64,000 bases of DNA from Desulfuromonas acetoxidans DSM 684. Its GTDB lineage: Bacteria > Desulfobacterota > Desulfuromonadia > Desulfuromonadales > Desulfuromonadaceae. Where the stretch lies: positions 248,001 to 312,000 of the forward strand of contig NZ_AAEW02000001.1 of assembly GCF_000167355.1 (NCBI RefSeq), written 5' to 3'. Shown here one piece after another: positions 63,988 to 64,000 of the stretch. The notes beneath the pieces were generated by a model. It was not told the DNA's origin. It did no database searches and saw only the letters and a program-made list of their open reading frames with translations. The first letter of the stretch is position 1; every line of letters starts with the position of its first letter. The position numbers and the translations under genes were made by a program.

Positions 63988-64000
63988 GATCAGCGACCCT

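Overview
The window looks like chromosomal DNA of a marine, strictly respiratory member of the Desulfuromonadales (Desulfuromonas/Geobacter relatives). The pointers are the futalosine-type menaquinone genes, two NADH-dehydrogenase-like (nuo) clusters without nuoEFG, a sodium-pumping NQR operon, PATAN/HDOD and PilZ signalling proteins, and an exosortase-linked polysaccharide locus. This placement is inferred from gene content; no ribosomal RNA marker is present.

Layout. 1-2.9 kb: edge of an exopolysaccharide locus (nucleotide-sugar dehydrogenase, CpsB-type phosphatase, a 66-aa protein behind a clear sigma-54 promoter, an exosortase-associated CAAX-type protease). 3-6.5 kb: tRNA-Arg(ACG), tRNA-Ser(GCT) and tRNA-Ser(TGA) interleaved with two copies of a structured ~109-bp element, directly downstream of serS, an HD phosphohydrolase and an EamA transporter. 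6.6-15.5 kb: a DUF4388-HDOD regulator, then a tightly overlapping operon mqnP-ubiX-mqnE-mqnC-hisC-mutY-rnd. 15.7-23 kb: an Mrp-type cation/proton antiporter operon with three large antiporter subunits. 23-26.4 kb: nitroreductase, rsmE, ubiD. 26.4-36.6 kb: nuoABCDHIJKLMN without EFG. 37-44.7 kb: NDUFA9-like reductase, IscU/NifU scaffold, a JAMM-DinG fusion helicase, dgkA, a Prc/CtpA protease and a pseudo-receiver-PilZ protein. 45-52.9 kb: nqrABCDEF, a ferritin-like protein, apbE and nqrM. 53.4-64 kb: a second nuo cluster (C D H I J K, two MrpD/NuoL-like genes, M, N), also without EFG, leaving by the right edge.

How it fits together. Menaquinone made by the mqn genes would be the electron carrier for two donor-module-free complex I enzymes and for NQR, which ApbE and NqrM mature. 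Mrp and NQR give a sodium circuit beside the proton circuit, so four ion-pumping machines lie within about 50 kb. The nuo-1 and nqr upstream regions share a 17-bp sequence (16 identical) containing an ATAC-N-GTAT palindrome, suggesting one regulator.

The most unusual observations are: (1) a three-gene cassette (about 490-aa antiporter subunit, tiny two-helix protein, about 580-aa antiporter subunit) present in the same order in both the Mrp operon and the second nuo operon; (2) the two structured repeats, each bracketed by a duplicated tRNA-Ser 3' end, with a closing stem that matches its own tRNA; (3) the shared nuo/nqr operator-like motif; (4) a 38-codon leader ORF with a strong ribosome-binding site ahead of nqrA.
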